Made by a program: the position numbers and the translations under genes. Positions 30,176 to 39,309 of a stretch of DNA of 39,344 bases are shown here, piece after piece; position 1 is the stretch's first letter, and the number at the start of each line of letters is the position of its first letter. The stretch is taken from positions 1 through 39,344 of the forward strand of contig JAHFDP010000013.1 of the NCBI GenBank assembly GCA_023248955.1. The letters run 5' to 3'. The notes under the pieces are model-generated. The model was not told the origin of the DNA, searched no databases, and worked only from the letters and a program-made list of their open reading frames with translations. Source of the stretch: Deltaproteobacteria bacterium. GTDB taxonomy: Bacteria > Myxococcota > Myxococcia > Myxococcales > JAHFDP01.

Positions 30176-31579
30176 TTAAGAAGTCGCCACCGAGTGTTGC
30201 AAGTCTTTGCGGGAGACGGCGCCGAATGCGACCGCGGCGCCGCCGTAAGCCACGGCTCCCAGCGCAATCACGATTGGCAGCGGGAGGTTCGCCGCGCGCG
30301 CGACGACGGCTAGGCAAATCGCACCCGCGGCCAGTGGGCGGGCCGCCGCGAAGAGCACACCGCGAAAATCGATTTCGTGGCGAAGGTAGATTGCGCTCGC
30401 GGCCAAGAAAACGAATTCGCCGATGGGCGTGGAGGCTGCGAGACCGCGCAGACCGAGGATCGGCACCAACATCGCCGCCGCGCCGACCTTGACGGCGAAC
30501 GCCACGCCGCGAAGTTGGGCCGCGCGCCACTCTTCGCCGCGCGCCAAAAACGTGACGCCGGCCAGCGGTCCAAGCGCCAAGAGCGGCAGCATGGCGAGGC
30601 CCACGCAGAGCGCGTCGCCCGCTGCGACGAAATGCTCACCGTAGACGAGCGAAGTGATGCGCCAGGCGAGCGTTGCGCCGCCAAACGCCAGTGGCGCCGT
30701 GAGCACGAAGAAGAGGCGCACCGATTTGGTAATCGGACCGCGCAAGCCGCCGGGCGTTCGCGCGACGTCGAGCAGCACGAGGTAGATGCCTTGCGACGCC
30801 ATCGCCGGAACGAGCAGGAGCAGCTCGACGAGTTTCGCGGTTGCGCCATAAAGGCCCTGCGACGCGGCGTTGGCGCCGAGCCAATCGTAGAGTGGGACGT
30901 CGATGGCCACGCTCATCGCGGTGAGCATGGCGTAGAGAGCGATCGGCAGGGATTCGCGCAAGACCTTTGGGCTGGCGCTGAATTCAAAGCGAGGTCGCGC
31001 GGCAGGCAACTGGCGTTGCGTGAAGAGGAGTGCCGCGATCGCCGCACCGAAACTTCCCGCGCCCACGCCGGCTAACACACCAACCGGACCCGAGCCCAGC
31101 GCGAGCGCCAAAAAACCCGCCGCCGAGGTGGCCGCGCGCGCCGCGGATTTGAGCCAGGCTTCCATCGCTAAATTTTCGAGGCCCATGAAAACGGCGAGCG
31201 CGTGATCGAGCAGGAGCTGGCCCGCTAAAAAAAACGCGGCGAGTACGAGCGCTGAACGCGCGTCGCCGTGACGGGTTAGCGCCAGAGCGCAGGTGACGAA
31301 GGCCACCGTGCCGACGGCGATGAGCTTGATGCCGCCCGCGATTCCCACACGCTCGAATTGCTTGCGGCCCAGGTCGCGTGCCACGAATGACGAGAGCCCA
31401 AGATCCGCACCGATGGCTAGCGTGGCGGCGGTGCCGTACGCTAATGCGTACGTGCCATAACCCGCCGTGCCGAGTTGCCGCACCAGGTAGACGTTGAAGG
31501 CCACGGAGATGGCGCGCGAAAAAACTTCGCCGATAACTTTGAGACGAACGTTGCGGGCGGCGCGCCGTGCGTTGGACAT
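30176..31579 (-). CDS. Wzx-type polysaccharide flippase (MATE/MVF superfamily)
   Basis: 467 residues with about 12-14 membrane segments. The N-terminus RLKVIGEVFSRAISVAFNVY and LGTAGYGTYALAYG is typical of the polysaccharide biosynthesis (RfbX) family. Flips lipid-linked repeat units to the periplasm, upstream of the polymerase. Its ATG overlaps the esterase stop by one base (TGATG). Long extension upstream in the same frame is antisense noise from the esterase region and was not used. Confidence 0.88.
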   Translation of the reverse strand: MSNARRAARNVRLKVIGEVFSRAISVAFNVYLVRQLGTAGYGTYALAYGTAATLAIGADLGLSSFVARDLGRKQFERVGIAGGIKLIAVGTVAFVTCALALTRHGDARSALVLAAFFLAGQLLLDHALAVFMGLENLAMEAWLKSAARAATSAAGFLALALGSGPVGVLAGVGAGSFGAAIAALLFTQRQLPAARPRFEFSASPKVLRESLPIALYAMLTAMSVAIDVPLYDWLGANAASQGLYGATAKLVELLLLVPAMASQGIYLVLLDVARTPGGLRGPITKSVRLFFVLTAPLAFGGATLAWRITSLVYGEHFVAAGDALCVGLAMLPLLALGPLAGVTFLARGEEWRAAQLRGVAFAVKVGAAAMLVPILGLRGLAASTPIGEFVFLAASAIYLRHEIDFRGVLFAAARPLAAGAICLAVVARAANLPLPIVIALGAVAYGGAAVAFGAVSRKDLQHSVATS

Positions 31580-32604
31580 CAGGCGAGGAGCGAGCGCGCG
31601 AGCTCGACGGCCATCGCCACCGAGCGATGCGTGAGGTTGAAATGCCCGCCGTCGAAAAGCTCGAAACGGTGCGCGATGTTGGCGCGCGTCAGTTCGGCGT
31701 GAATCTGCTGCGCGCCCATGTAGCTGTGAAATTCGTCGCGCAGGCCGGCCTCGATGGCGATGTGGCGCAACTGGCGCAACGCTGGAAGATGCGTGGGTGC
31801 GAGCCGCGCTGGATCCTGCTCTAGCCAACGTGCCCAAATGTCTTCGCGAAGACGTCCATCCGTGTCGAACGGAAGCAGCGGCGCACCGTCGGCGCTCGGC
31901 GAATAACAGGCGGACATGGCGATGCAGTTGACGGCGGCGAAGTCGGACGAGGAGAGCGTCGAGCGCGTGCGCATGGCGGCCCAGAAGCGATCGATGTCGC
32001 CGTCGAAAGTCCGCAACGTGGCCCAGGCCACCGGCAGCTCTGGGAGCATGTTGAACTCGAACGCGCTGTCGGCCGCGATGGCGCCGAGCGCGCCGAATAG
32101 ATCGGGCCGCCGCATGCCGAGCACGAGTGCGCCGTAGCCGCCGGAGCTCTTGCCCATCACCGCGCGGCCGCTTGGCGTAGGAACGGTGCGGAAGTGCGCG
32201 TCGACGTGCGCGACGATCTCTTCGCACACGTAACTGGCGTAGTGGCCCGTCGCTGCGGAATCGAGAAATTGTGATCCGCCGTAGCTCGTCCAGCAGTCTG
32301 GCATCACGAGAACGACGGGAGGACATTCACCACCCGCGATCTGCGCGTCGACTGCTTCGACGAAAGTTGGCTGAAACGCAGTGCGGTTTTGCCACATGTC
32401 CACTTGGCCGGTCATGCCCTGCAGACAATAAATCGCGGGCGTCGCGGCCCGTTCGGACCAACGCGGTGGCGTGTAGATCCAGAGCGGTCGCGTGCTCGGA
32501 TCGCCGAGCGGATTGCCGACGAGCAGCTTGCTCTCGAAGGTGATCTGGTGGAGTTTCCCTCGGAGATCGCGTCCCCAAGGATCGCGGGGCAGCGCGCGGA
32601 TCAC
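31579..32604 (-). CDS. Esterase-D-family alpha/beta hydrolase
   Basis: 341 residues of the alpha/beta-hydrolase fold. The nucleophile is Ser in GKSSGGYGALVLG, and the His end is FDGGHFNLTHR; HFRTVPTPSGRAV is usual for this branch. Not secreted, no signal peptide. Function in the polysaccharide operon may be deacetylation or thioester release, but this is guesswork. GTG 32604 overlaps the truB stop by 4 bp (GTGA). Confidence 0.82.
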   Translation of the reverse strand: MIRALPRDPWGRDLRGKLHQITFESKLLVGNPLGDPSTRPLWIYTPPRWSERAATPAIYCLQGMTGQVDMWQNRTAFQPTFVEAVDAQIAGGECPPVVLVMPDCWTSYGGSQFLDSAATGHYASYVCEEIVAHVDAHFRTVPTPSGRAVMGKSSGGYGALVLGMRRPDLFGALGAIAADSAFEFNMLPELPVAWATLRTFDGDIDRFWAAMRTRSTLSSSDFAAVNCIAMSACYSPSADGAPLLPFDTDGRLREDIWARWLEQDPARLAPTHLPALRQLRHIAIEAGLRDEFHSYMGAQQIHAELTRANIAHRFELFDGGHFNLTHRSVAMAVELARSLLA

Positions 32605-33536
32605 GGCCGTTCTTCATTCCCGCGCGCGAGGACGCGCAGCAATTTCACCGTGCCCATGCCGTCGCTTTCGCCGATGGCGAGCACGGCGCCGGCGAGGTCG
32701 GAGAGGCGCACGCGTCGTCCGCGCGGCATCGGCGGGGCCTTGAGCCGCATGAGATCCGCGGGCCCGAGCGCGCGACCGAATCCGATTTGGCGCGCGAGTC
32801 GATCGTCGAGCCGCAGCTCGTCGAGGCCCGACAGCGCTACTTGCGGCGCGAACAGCAGGCGCTCCATTTCGTCGCGTTTGCCGTCTTGCGAGAGCTTCAT
32901 CAACGTGTCGAGTCCGACGCTTCCCTCGAGCGAAAAAGGCCCGGTGCGCAAACGCCGAAGCGACTGCAGGTGCCCGCCAACGCCAAGCGCCGCGCCGAGA
33001 TCGTGCGCCACCGTGCGCATGTAGGCGCCCTTGCTCGAGCGGATGAAGAGCTTCACATCTGGCGCCGTGTAGCCATCGAAGCGGCACTCATCGATGGTGA
33101 TGCGCTTGGTTTCGCGCTCCACGATCTCGCCCGCGCGTGCAAGTTCATAGAGACGTTTGCCGTCGACTTTGCGCGCCGAATACATCGGCGTCAGTTGATC
33201 GATCTCGCCACGAAAACGCGGCAGCATCGCCTCGATGTCGGCGGCCGTGATGTGATCGATGCTGTGCGTGGAGAGCACCTGCCCCGCGGCATCCTGCGTG
33301 TCGGTGGCGGCGCCGAGACGAATCACGCACGCGTATTCTTTCTCGCCGTCGGTGACGTAGCTCGCCAGCTTGGTCGTCTCACCAATGCAGATCGGCAGAA
33401 CCCCCGTGGCGATCGGATCGAGCGTACCGGTGTGGCCGGCCTTCTTGACTTTGAGCAGCGCGCGTACGCGGCGGACCACGTCGAAGGAAGTGGGACCGGA
33501 CGGTTTGTCAATGACGATGATTCCGCTGAGGGACAT
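32601..33536 (-). CDS. truB: tRNA pseudouridine(55) synthase
   Basis: 311 residues. Makes pseudouridine at tRNA position 55. The catalytic Asp is in GHTGTLDPIATGVL, with KPSGPTSFDVV at the N-terminus and the DGKRLYELARAG and YMRTVAHDLG blocks after it. A normal PUA-like C-terminal domain follows. A housekeeping gene here feeding, by overlap, into polysaccharide genes; normally it sits near rbfA/rpsO. Confidence 0.95.
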   Translation of the reverse strand: MSLSGIIVIDKPSGPTSFDVVRRVRALLKVKKAGHTGTLDPIATGVLPICIGETTKLASYVTDGEKEYACVIRLGAATDTQDAAGQVLSTHSIDHITAADIEAMLPRFRGEIDQLTPMYSARKVDGKRLYELARAGEIVERETKRITIDECRFDGYTAPDVKLFIRSSKGAYMRTVAHDLGAALGVGGHLQSLRRLRTGPFSLEGSVGLDTLMKLSQDGKRDEMERLLFAPQVALSGLDELRLDDRLARQIGFGRALGPADLMRLKAPPMPRGRRVRLSDLAGAVLAIGESDGMGTVKLLRVLARGNEERP

Positions 33537-33545
33537 GCGCGGCTT

Positions 33546-34676
33546 CTAGCAGAGCGAAGATCGGATCGCGAGCCGGGCCGGATCGAACGCGGAAAGATCG
33601 AGCGCGGGCACATGGCCGAGGACCAACTGGGTGATTGCTTCGGCCGTTGCCGGACCGAGCAGCCAGCCGTTGCGCAAGTGGCCCGAAGCGAACCACACGC
33701 CGGGACCTTCCGGCGCGGCGCCGATCAGTGGCAATCCGTCGGGCGTGCTTGGCCGCAGTCCCGCCCAATGCTCGGTGGATGGGCCACGCAGGGTTGTTCC
33801 CAAATTGGGAGCAAGCGTTGCGGCGATCGTTTGCAGGAGGTGCGCGGCCTCGGGCGTGGTGCGTGGGTCGAAGCCAACGCGCTCCATCGTGGAGCCGACC
33901 AGCACACGCCCGCTCTTGCGCGGCACGAGGTAGCCGCCCGCGCCGCCCACGATGTGGTGCAATTGTCCCGAGGGAAGCTGTGCGGCGAGCATTTGTCCAC
34001 GGATCGGTGTCACCGCGTTTTGCGGAAGCTCGAGTCCTGGCAGCAGAGAGGACCAGCTTCCAGCGGTGATCACGATTGTATCGCAACCGAATACATTGTT
34101 TTCCGCGACCACGGTGCGTGCGTGTTGATCGGCGGTGATGCGCTGCACGTTGTCGATTCGGAAACGCACGCCGGCGCGCTCGGCGGCGACGGTCAGCGCC
34201 GCGATCGCGGCGATCGGATCGAGTTGCGCTTCGTCACGCAAGAAAAGCCCAGACCGCACGGGCGCAAGCGTGGGTTCGAGCGTGTGAACAGCGTCACCAT
34301 CGATGAACTCGGCAGCGAGGCCGCGTGTGCGCATCCACTGTGCGCGCGCGCGCAAATCGTTTTCGTCATTCCCCACGATCAGCGCACCGCATCGCCAATA
34401 CGATCCCGAGAGTTCTTGCGCGTTGAGTTCCTCCTCAAGCGCGGCGTGCAAGGCGCGGCTGCGCAACCCAAATTCGAGCAGCGGACCGGGCGCTTCGTTT
34501 TCGAATTGCGGTCCCAAAATTCCGGCTGCGGCGCTCGACGCTTGGGCGCCAGGTCGTGTGCGTTCGACCAGCGTCACACGCGCGCCCGCCTGCGCTAATC
34601 GCAGCGCGCACAACAGGCCGATGACGCCTCCACCGACCACCACCGTGTCGCTCGCTGCGCGCGCGCTTGAGCCCAT
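33546..34676 (-). CDS. thiO: Glycine oxidase / ThiO-like FAD oxidoreductase
   Basis: 376 residues with the DAO fold. The FAD motif is VVVGGGVIGLLCALRLAQAG; IRGQMLAAQLP and the C-terminal FASGHLRNGWLLGPATAEAI (ThiO signature region) support glycine oxidase, which makes the imine needed for the thiazole ring of thiamine. No other thi gene is in the window, and there is no room for a thiamine riboswitch in the 25-bp divergent gap with dut. First gene of the seven-gene minus-strand operon. ATG 34676 was chosen; the upstream extension overlaps dut. Confidence 0.82.
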   Translation of the reverse strand: MGSSARAASDTVVVGGGVIGLLCALRLAQAGARVTLVERTRPGAQASSAAAGILGPQFENEAPGPLLEFGLRSRALHAALEEELNAQELSGSYWRCGALIVGNDENDLRARAQWMRTRGLAAEFIDGDAVHTLEPTLAPVRSGLFLRDEAQLDPIAAIAALTVAAERAGVRFRIDNVQRITADQHARTVVAENNVFGCDTIVITAGSWSSLLPGLELPQNAVTPIRGQMLAAQLPSGQLHHIVGGAGGYLVPRKSGRVLVGSTMERVGFDPRTTPEAAHLLQTIAATLAPNLGTTLRGPSTEHWAGLRPSTPDGLPLIGAAPEGPGVWFASGHLRNGWLLGPATAEAITQLVLGHVPALDLSAFDPARLAIRSSLC

Positions 34677-34701
34677 GCTGGCGGCGGTGTAGCACGACCA
34701 C

Positions 34702-35154
34702 ATGGAACTTCTCATTCGCCGTGTTCGTCCCGCGCCCGAGGGTGCTTCGTTGTTGCCGCTTCCCGCCTATGCCACCGCGCTTTCCGCGGGACTCGATCTC
34801 GCCGCTGATCTGGCGGCGCCGCTGACTATTGCGCCCATGCAACGCACGCTGGTGCCGACCGGAATCGCCATCGCTGTTCCGGAGGGATTCGAAGCGCAAG
34901 TGCGCATGCGCAGCGGAACGGCGCTCAAGCTCGGGCTCGCGCTCCCCAATGCGCCGGGCACGATCGACGCGGATTACCGAGGTGAAGTGCAGGTCATGAT
35001 CATCAATCTGAGCGGCGCGCCGGTCACGCTTTCACGCGGCGATCGCATCGCGCAATTGGTGATCGCGCCGGTCGCGCGCGTGCGTATCGCCGAGTGCGAG
35101 GCGTTGCCCGACACGGTTCGCGGCGCGGGGGGATTTGGGTCGACAGGGAAGTAG
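34702..35154 (+). CDS. dut: dUTP diphosphatase
   Basis: 150 residues, standard trimeric dUTPase length. All five motifs are in order: [38 protein letters not shown] and [10 protein letters not shown] (glycine-rich lid over the active site). It splits dUTP to dUMP and pyrophosphate, keeping uracil out of DNA and feeding thymidylate synthesis. Divergent from thiO with a 25-bp gap. Confidence 0.97.
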   Translation: MELLIRRVRPAPEGASLLPLPAYATALSAGLDLAADLAAPLTIAPMQRTLVPTGIAIAVPEGFEAQVRMRSGTALKLGLALPNAPGTIDADYRGEVQVMIINLSGAPVTLSRGDRIAQLVIAPVARVRIAECEALPDTVRGAGGFGSTGK

Positions 35155-35222
35155 GTCCGGAAATACACAGAGCGCGCGCTCGCATCTCGACGCTACCTCC
35201 ACCCCGATGCTACGAAACGCCC

Positions 35223-37481
35223 GTGCTCTGTTACCGCTGCGGTAGCCACATCAAAGAGGGTAGCGACGCCTGCGTCGTCTGCGGACAGAAGCTGGAGACC
35301 GGCTCGTCCGCGTTCGGCACCGGCACCACGAATCCGCGCGTGGCGGACACGTCGCCCTATCGCGTTGGCGACGTCATCGCACGGCGTTACGCCGTCCAAA
35401 TCGAGCTCGGCGAAGGTCCGCTGGGCTGGGTCTACAAATGCCTCGACGTTGAGCTGGATGTTGGCGTCGCGGTGAAGGTCTTGCGATCGCGCCTGTTGCA
35501 ATCCGAAGAGGAGCTGCGCGCGTTCGAGCGCGATCTGCGCGCCGTGAGCCGCGTGTCGCATCCCAACATCGTGCGCGTTTACGAAGTCGGCGCGGACGCC
35601 GATCGCACGTTTTTCACCATGCAGCACCTCGAGGGACTGTCACTCCGACGGATCATCGACGCGCGCTTCCAGAAGGGGCAGGCTTTTGCGCCGTCGGAAG
35701 TGGTGCCCATTATCGAGCAGCTCGCGGCGGCGCTGACGGCGGCGGAGTCGTCCCTCGCCCACGGCGACCTCAAGCCGGAGAACGTGATCGTCCTCCCCGA
35801 TCTGCTCAAGATCACCGATTTCGGATTGGCCACGAGTCTTCCGGGCGCGCCGTTTCTGGCGGCGCAGCGCAGCGCGGGAACGCATCGTTACTTGGCGCCG
35901 GAGTTCCTGGCCAGCGAGCGCCTGGATCCGCGCGTCGATGTTTTTGCGCTCGGTGTTTTGATTGGCGAGATGCTGGCGGGAACGGCTTACGAAGGTCCGT
36001 CGCTTGATTTGCGCGAGCGGCAGCCGGGGCTCTCCGCGGGTGTGGAAGCGGTCTTTCGCCGCGCCACCAGCGCCAAAGGCGCCGCGCGTTTCGCAAGCGC
36101 TGCCGAGTTGGCCGCGGAATTTTCGGCTGCCGTTGGGCGCGCGGAGGTGTCGCCTGACGCGCCGCGTGTCGAACGAAAACCCGTTCCGCCGCCACCGCCT
36201 TCCACCGTTGATTTCGTCGATGACAAGTACGTGCTGGAGTCTCGCGATCTGACGCCTGGACCGTTCGATGACGACGCCACCCCGACGGCCACACCAACGG
36301 ATCGTCGCCGTATCCAAGCAACGCCGCCTTCCGAGCGCGAACCGAAAGTGATCGCTCCGAAGCCGTTTGTAATACCGCGGTCATCGACGGGAACGATGCG
36401 GTTCGGAGCCGCGGAGCGTCCCGCGCGGCGCGGGCCGTTGGCGGTGACCGGTGCGGTGATCTTCTTGATCGCTGGTCTCCTCTGGTTCTTGGCCAACGGC
36501 GGCAGCAGCGAACGTCCAACACCCGCCGCGTCGTCACCGATGAGTGCGTTGGCAGCGAAGGTTCCGCCTGCACCTGGTAACACCGACGCAGGAGTTATCA
36601 CAGCCGTCGATGCGGGTGTTGCTGATGCGCCGAAAAAGAGCGCGACCGAATCAGCGCCGCCGGTGCCCGAATCCGCCAAGAGGCTAGCCGCGAAGCCGCA
36701 CGCCGCGGTTGTTTCTCCATCGCCTGCAAAGGCCGCATCGGACATGGCGACCGAGACGAAGAAACCGACTGTGGTCGTGGCGCATTTGCCTGCGACTTCC
36801 TCGGAAGATCCCGCGCCAGTCGTCGTGAAAAATCCCGAACCCGTGGCCGCTCCTCCCGGCGTTGCCGCCGTGGATGCGCCGCCCGTTCCCGCCGGAAGCC
36901 ACTGCCCGTTGGGCATGCGCCATGTGCCCGCCGGCGACTTCGTCATGGGCAGCGCCAAGGGCGACGACATGCGCAACTTCGGAGAGCGCAATGCCGAGCG
37001 TGTGACCACCAGCGCCTACTGCGTCGACTTGTACGAGTTTCCCAACCGGCCCGGAATGATTCCGCGCGTTTCCGTGTCGCAAGAGGAAGCCGACGCCAGC
37101 TGCCGCAAACTCGGCAAGCGGCTCTGCGACGAGCGCGAATGGGAGCGCGCCTGCAAAGGCCCGACGAATTTCCGCTTCCCGTACGCCGATCGTTACGATG
37201 GTTCCGTTTGTAATACGCAGGACGCCACGGACAATCCCCGGCCGCTGGGTGTCTCCGGACGCTTCGCCAACTGCCGCTCTGGCTATGGTGTTTACGATCT
37301 CTCCGGCAACGTCGGGGAATGGACCTCGTCACCGTACGACGATGGCGTTCCGGAAATCGCCGTCAAAGGCGGCAACTCCGCGCGACCAGGCTGGGACACG
37401 CGTTGCGCCAGCCGCACCAGCCGTCCGCCAAGCGCACGCGATTCCAAGTTGGGTTTCCGCTGCTGCGCAGACGCGCAATAA
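35223..37481 (+). CDS. Zinc ribbon - Ser/Thr kinase - FGE-sulfatase domain membrane protein
   Basis: 752 residues from GTG 35223. A zinc ribbon has Cys at 3, 6, 17 and 20. The kinase domain (about 50-310) has GEGPLGWVY, Lys85 in VAVKVL, a catalytic loop HGDLKPENV (H180-G-D182; Gly instead of the usual Arg, a non-RD kinase) and DFG at 199-201. A Pro-rich linker and one membrane segment (about 404-425) lead to a periplasmic Ala/Pro-rich stretch and an FGE-sulfatase (SUMF1-like) domain (about 560-750), with GSGVYDLSGNVGEWT-type core and TRCASR plus GFRCC at the end. The kinase faces the cytoplasm; the outer domain may sense or bind. The true modification target is unknown. Confidence 0.87.
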   Translation: MLCYRCGSHIKEGSDACVVCGQKLETGSSAFGTGTTNPRVADTSPYRVGDVIARRYAVQIELGEGPLGWVYKCLDVELDVGVAVKVLRSRLLQSEEELRAFERDLRAVSRVSHPNIVRVYEVGADADRTFFTMQHLEGLSLRRIIDARFQKGQAFAPSEVVPIIEQLAAALTAAESSLAHGDLKPENVIVLPDLLKITDFGLATSLPGAPFLAAQRSAGTHRYLAPEFLASERLDPRVDVFALGVLIGEMLAGTAYEGPSLDLRERQPGLSAGVEAVFRRATSAKGAARFASAAELAAEFSAAVGRAEVSPDAPRVERKPVPPPPPSTVDFVDDKYVLESRDLTPGPFDDDATPTATPTDRRRIQATPPSEREPKVIAPKPFVIPRSSTGTMRFGAAERPARRGPLAVTGAVIFLIAGLLWFLANGGSSERPTPAASSPMSALAAKVPPAPGNTDAGVITAVDAGVADAPKKSATESAPPVPESAKRLAAKPHAAVVSPSPAKAASDMATETKKPTVVVAHLPATSSEDPAPVVVKNPEPVAAPPGVAAVDAPPVPAGSHCPLGMRHVPAGDFVMGSAKGDDMRNFGERNAERVTTSAYCVDLYEFPNRPGMIPRVSVSQEEADASCRKLGKRLCDEREWERACKGPTNFRFPYADRYDGSVCNTQDATDNPRPLGVSGRFANCRSGYGVYDLSGNVGEWTSSPYDDGVPEIAVKGGNSARPGWDTRCASRTSRPPSARDSKLGFRCCADAQ

Positions 37482-37482
37482 A

Positions 37483-38589
37483 TTAGACAACTGGATCCGC
37501 TTTTCCGAGTCGTCCGAGCAGTCGCAGATGTGACGCCAGCGCGGCGCGCATGGTCGGGTGCGCATGGTAGGGCAGCCCAAAATCCGCGCAGGTTTTTTCG
37601 ACGATCTTCGAGAGCGCCGGATAGTGTACGTGGCAAATTTTCGGAAAGAGATGGTGCTCGATCTGAAAGTTGAGCCCGCCCAGGTACCAGGTGAGCAGCG
37701 GATTGTTGCGCGCGAAATTGACCGTGGTGCGCACCTGGTGCTCTGCCCAATCGCCGTGCATGACGCCATCGGCGGGCAGCGCGGGAAATTCGGCTTCGGC
37801 CATGCAATGCGCCAGTTGAAACGTGATCGCGAGCGTCAATCCGAGCATTCCGCTGGCCAGGGCGAAGGAGAGCAGCACCCATCCGATCGGATGGAAAAAC
37901 ATCGGGAGCACCAGCGCCCAGCCGAAGAAAAAAAGCCGTCCGCCGATGAGGCTGGTGAGTCCGAGCGCGCTGGGGCGCGGGAAGGGCTGGCCGGCGATGC
38001 GGCCTTTGACGAGGTCGCGGAAGTCGTCGAAGAATTCCCACTTGACCGGCAGCATGGCGTAGAGCGCCCACACGTAAATGGGTTGCAACCGGTGCACCCG
38101 CCAGCGCGACTGCGCCGGTGAAAATCGCAACATGGGACCGGCGGCAAGGTCGGCGTCGGCCCCCGCGATGTTGGTGTAGGTGTGATGAAAAACGTTGTGC
38201 TTGAAGGACCAGACGTAGGAGCTGCCTCCGACCAGGTCGAGCGTGAAGCCTAGCGCGCGGTTGATGCTGGGGCTTCGCGAATAGCTGCCGTGGTTGGCGT
38301 CGTGTTGGATGTCGAAGCCGACGGCCGCGACAGCGAGACCGACCGAGATTGTCAGAACAAGGCAGGTTACCCATCCGAAATGGCCGAAGACGAGGAGCCC
38401 GTACGAGGCGCCCAGCCAGGCCACGATGATGGCGGTCTTCAGATACATGGAGCGATTGTCGCGCCGGCGCAACCGTCGTCCGGCGAAGTAGTCATCGGCG
38501 CGGCGACGGAGCTCTTGCCGGAAAGCGCCGCCCTCCGGGAAACGAAGTCGGAAGCGGCCGGTTGCAGGTGCGCTCGATGGAGTGGTCAA
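37483..38589 (-). CDS. Membrane fatty acid desaturase
   Basis: 368 residues. Three His boxes of front-end/acyl-lipid desaturases are present: HDANH, HNVFHH, and QIEHHLFP. Four hydrophobic segments fit. It introduces a double bond in membrane fatty acids, probably adjusting fluidity or making polyunsaturated fatty acids. The start is a TTG at 38589, with no clear RBS and an AT-rich -10-like TAAACT next to it; an internal start would cut conserved sequence. It ends one base from the kinase stop (convergent). Confidence 0.87.
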   Translation of the reverse strand: MTTPSSAPATGRFRLRFPEGGAFRQELRRRADDYFAGRRLRRRDNRSMYLKTAIIVAWLGASYGLLVFGHFGWVTCLVLTISVGLAVAAVGFDIQHDANHGSYSRSPSINRALGFTLDLVGGSSYVWSFKHNVFHHTYTNIAGADADLAAGPMLRFSPAQSRWRVHRLQPIYVWALYAMLPVKWEFFDDFRDLVKGRIAGQPFPRPSALGLTSLIGGRLFFFGWALVLPMFFHPIGWVLLSFALASGMLGLTLAITFQLAHCMAEAEFPALPADGVMHGDWAEHQVRTTVNFARNNPLLTWYLGGLNFQIEHHLFPKICHVHYPALSKIVEKTCADFGLPYHAHPTMRAALASHLRLLGRLGKADPVV

Positions 38590-38677
38590 GTTTAAAGCTT
38601 AACAGACGAAGCAGAGTGTGGCTTGACGCGGGGCGACGTCACTTCCCTGCGCGTGCGGTCGTGCATATCCCTGGGGG

Positions 38678-39055
38678 GTGACGGTCGGCGAAGCCATCAA
38701 GCAGGTGAGCGAAAGCACATCCACGCTGCTGTCGCGCCATCTTGAGCTTTTTCGTGCGGAGCTACGCGCCGACGCCGTGAAGCTTGGGCGCGACGCAGGA
38801 ACTGGGCTTTCGGGATTGCCATTTCTGATGGTTGGATTTGCGCTCCTCAACGCGGCGCTGGCGTTTGCGGTGGGCAGTGAGCTGGGACTCGGGTGGGGAT
38901 TTTTCGTGGTGGGGCTTTTGGATTGCGCCATCGGCGCCATGGTCTCGCTCGCCGCGCTGCGCCGATTGCGCGCGGACCAACCGACCTTTCCGGCCACCAG
39001 CGACGAGCTTCGCCGCGATCGCGCGTGGCTCTCGTCGCTACGACAATCAATATAA
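38678..39055 (+). CDS. Phage-holin-like envelope protein (Act_holin/PF07332-like)
   Basis: 125 residues. A charged helix (TSTLLSRHLELFRAELRADA) precedes two membrane segments (LPFLMVGFALLNAALAFAVG and GFFVVGLLDCAIGAMVSLAAL). The family is usually found with DUF3618-type genes in cell-envelope stress operons, not phages; that is so here too. GTG 38678 lies behind a G-rich stretch that may serve as RBS. Name is by family resemblance only. Confidence 0.75.
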   Translation: MTVGEAIKQVSESTSTLLSRHLELFRAELRADAVKLGRDAGTGLSGLPFLMVGFALLNAALAFAVGSELGLGWGFFVVGLLDCAIGAMVSLAALRRLRADQPTFPATSDELRRDRAWLSSLRQSI

Positions 39056-39056
39056 T
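39051..39056 (+). promoter_or_regulatory. Internal -10 consensus at the end of the holin-like gene
   Basis: A perfect TATAAT in an AT-rich run (39051-39068) overlaps the stop of the holin-like gene, 23 bp before the next ATG. No good -35 was found; it could be a separate promoter for the DUF3618 gene. Confidence 0.45.
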
Positions 39057-39078
39057 ATATTTAATTTTCGACATTCAC

Positions 39079-39309
39079 ATGCCCACCGTCATCGTTCAAC
39101 GCGACCCCGCACTTATCCGATCCGACATCGCGCGCGCGCGTCTGGATGTGGCGCAGAGCGTCGATCGGCTGCGCGAAGAGGTGCGCGTGCGGATGGATTG
39201 GCGCGTCTGGTTTGCGAAGCAGACGCTGCCGATGCTCGGCGCCGCGTTTGTGGTCGGTCTTTTCGTTGCGCACCCTTGGAGGAGCTATGCCCGAATTTCC
39301 GATGAATGA
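39079..39309 (+). CDS. DUF3618-family small membrane protein
   Basis: 76 residues. RDPALIRSDIARARLDVAQSVDRLREEV is the DUF3618 helical signature (a DxxxIRxDIxxTR type pattern), followed by one membrane segment (LPMLGAAFVVGLFVA). Probably with the holin-like protein in the inner membrane. Function unknown. ATG 39079. It overlaps the next gene. Confidence 0.8.
   Translation: MPTVIVQRDPALIRSDIARARLDVAQSVDRLREEVRVRMDWRVWFAKQTLPMLGAAFVVGLFVAHPWRSYARISDE

Noticed and set aside
34677-34701. TPP riboswitch before thiO
   Set aside because: Only 25 bp lie between thiO and dut starts, too short for the fold.
38678-39055. Prophage remnant, from the holin-like name
   Set aside because: No lysin, tail or integrase gene is nearby; the DUF3618 partner points to a cell-envelope operon.
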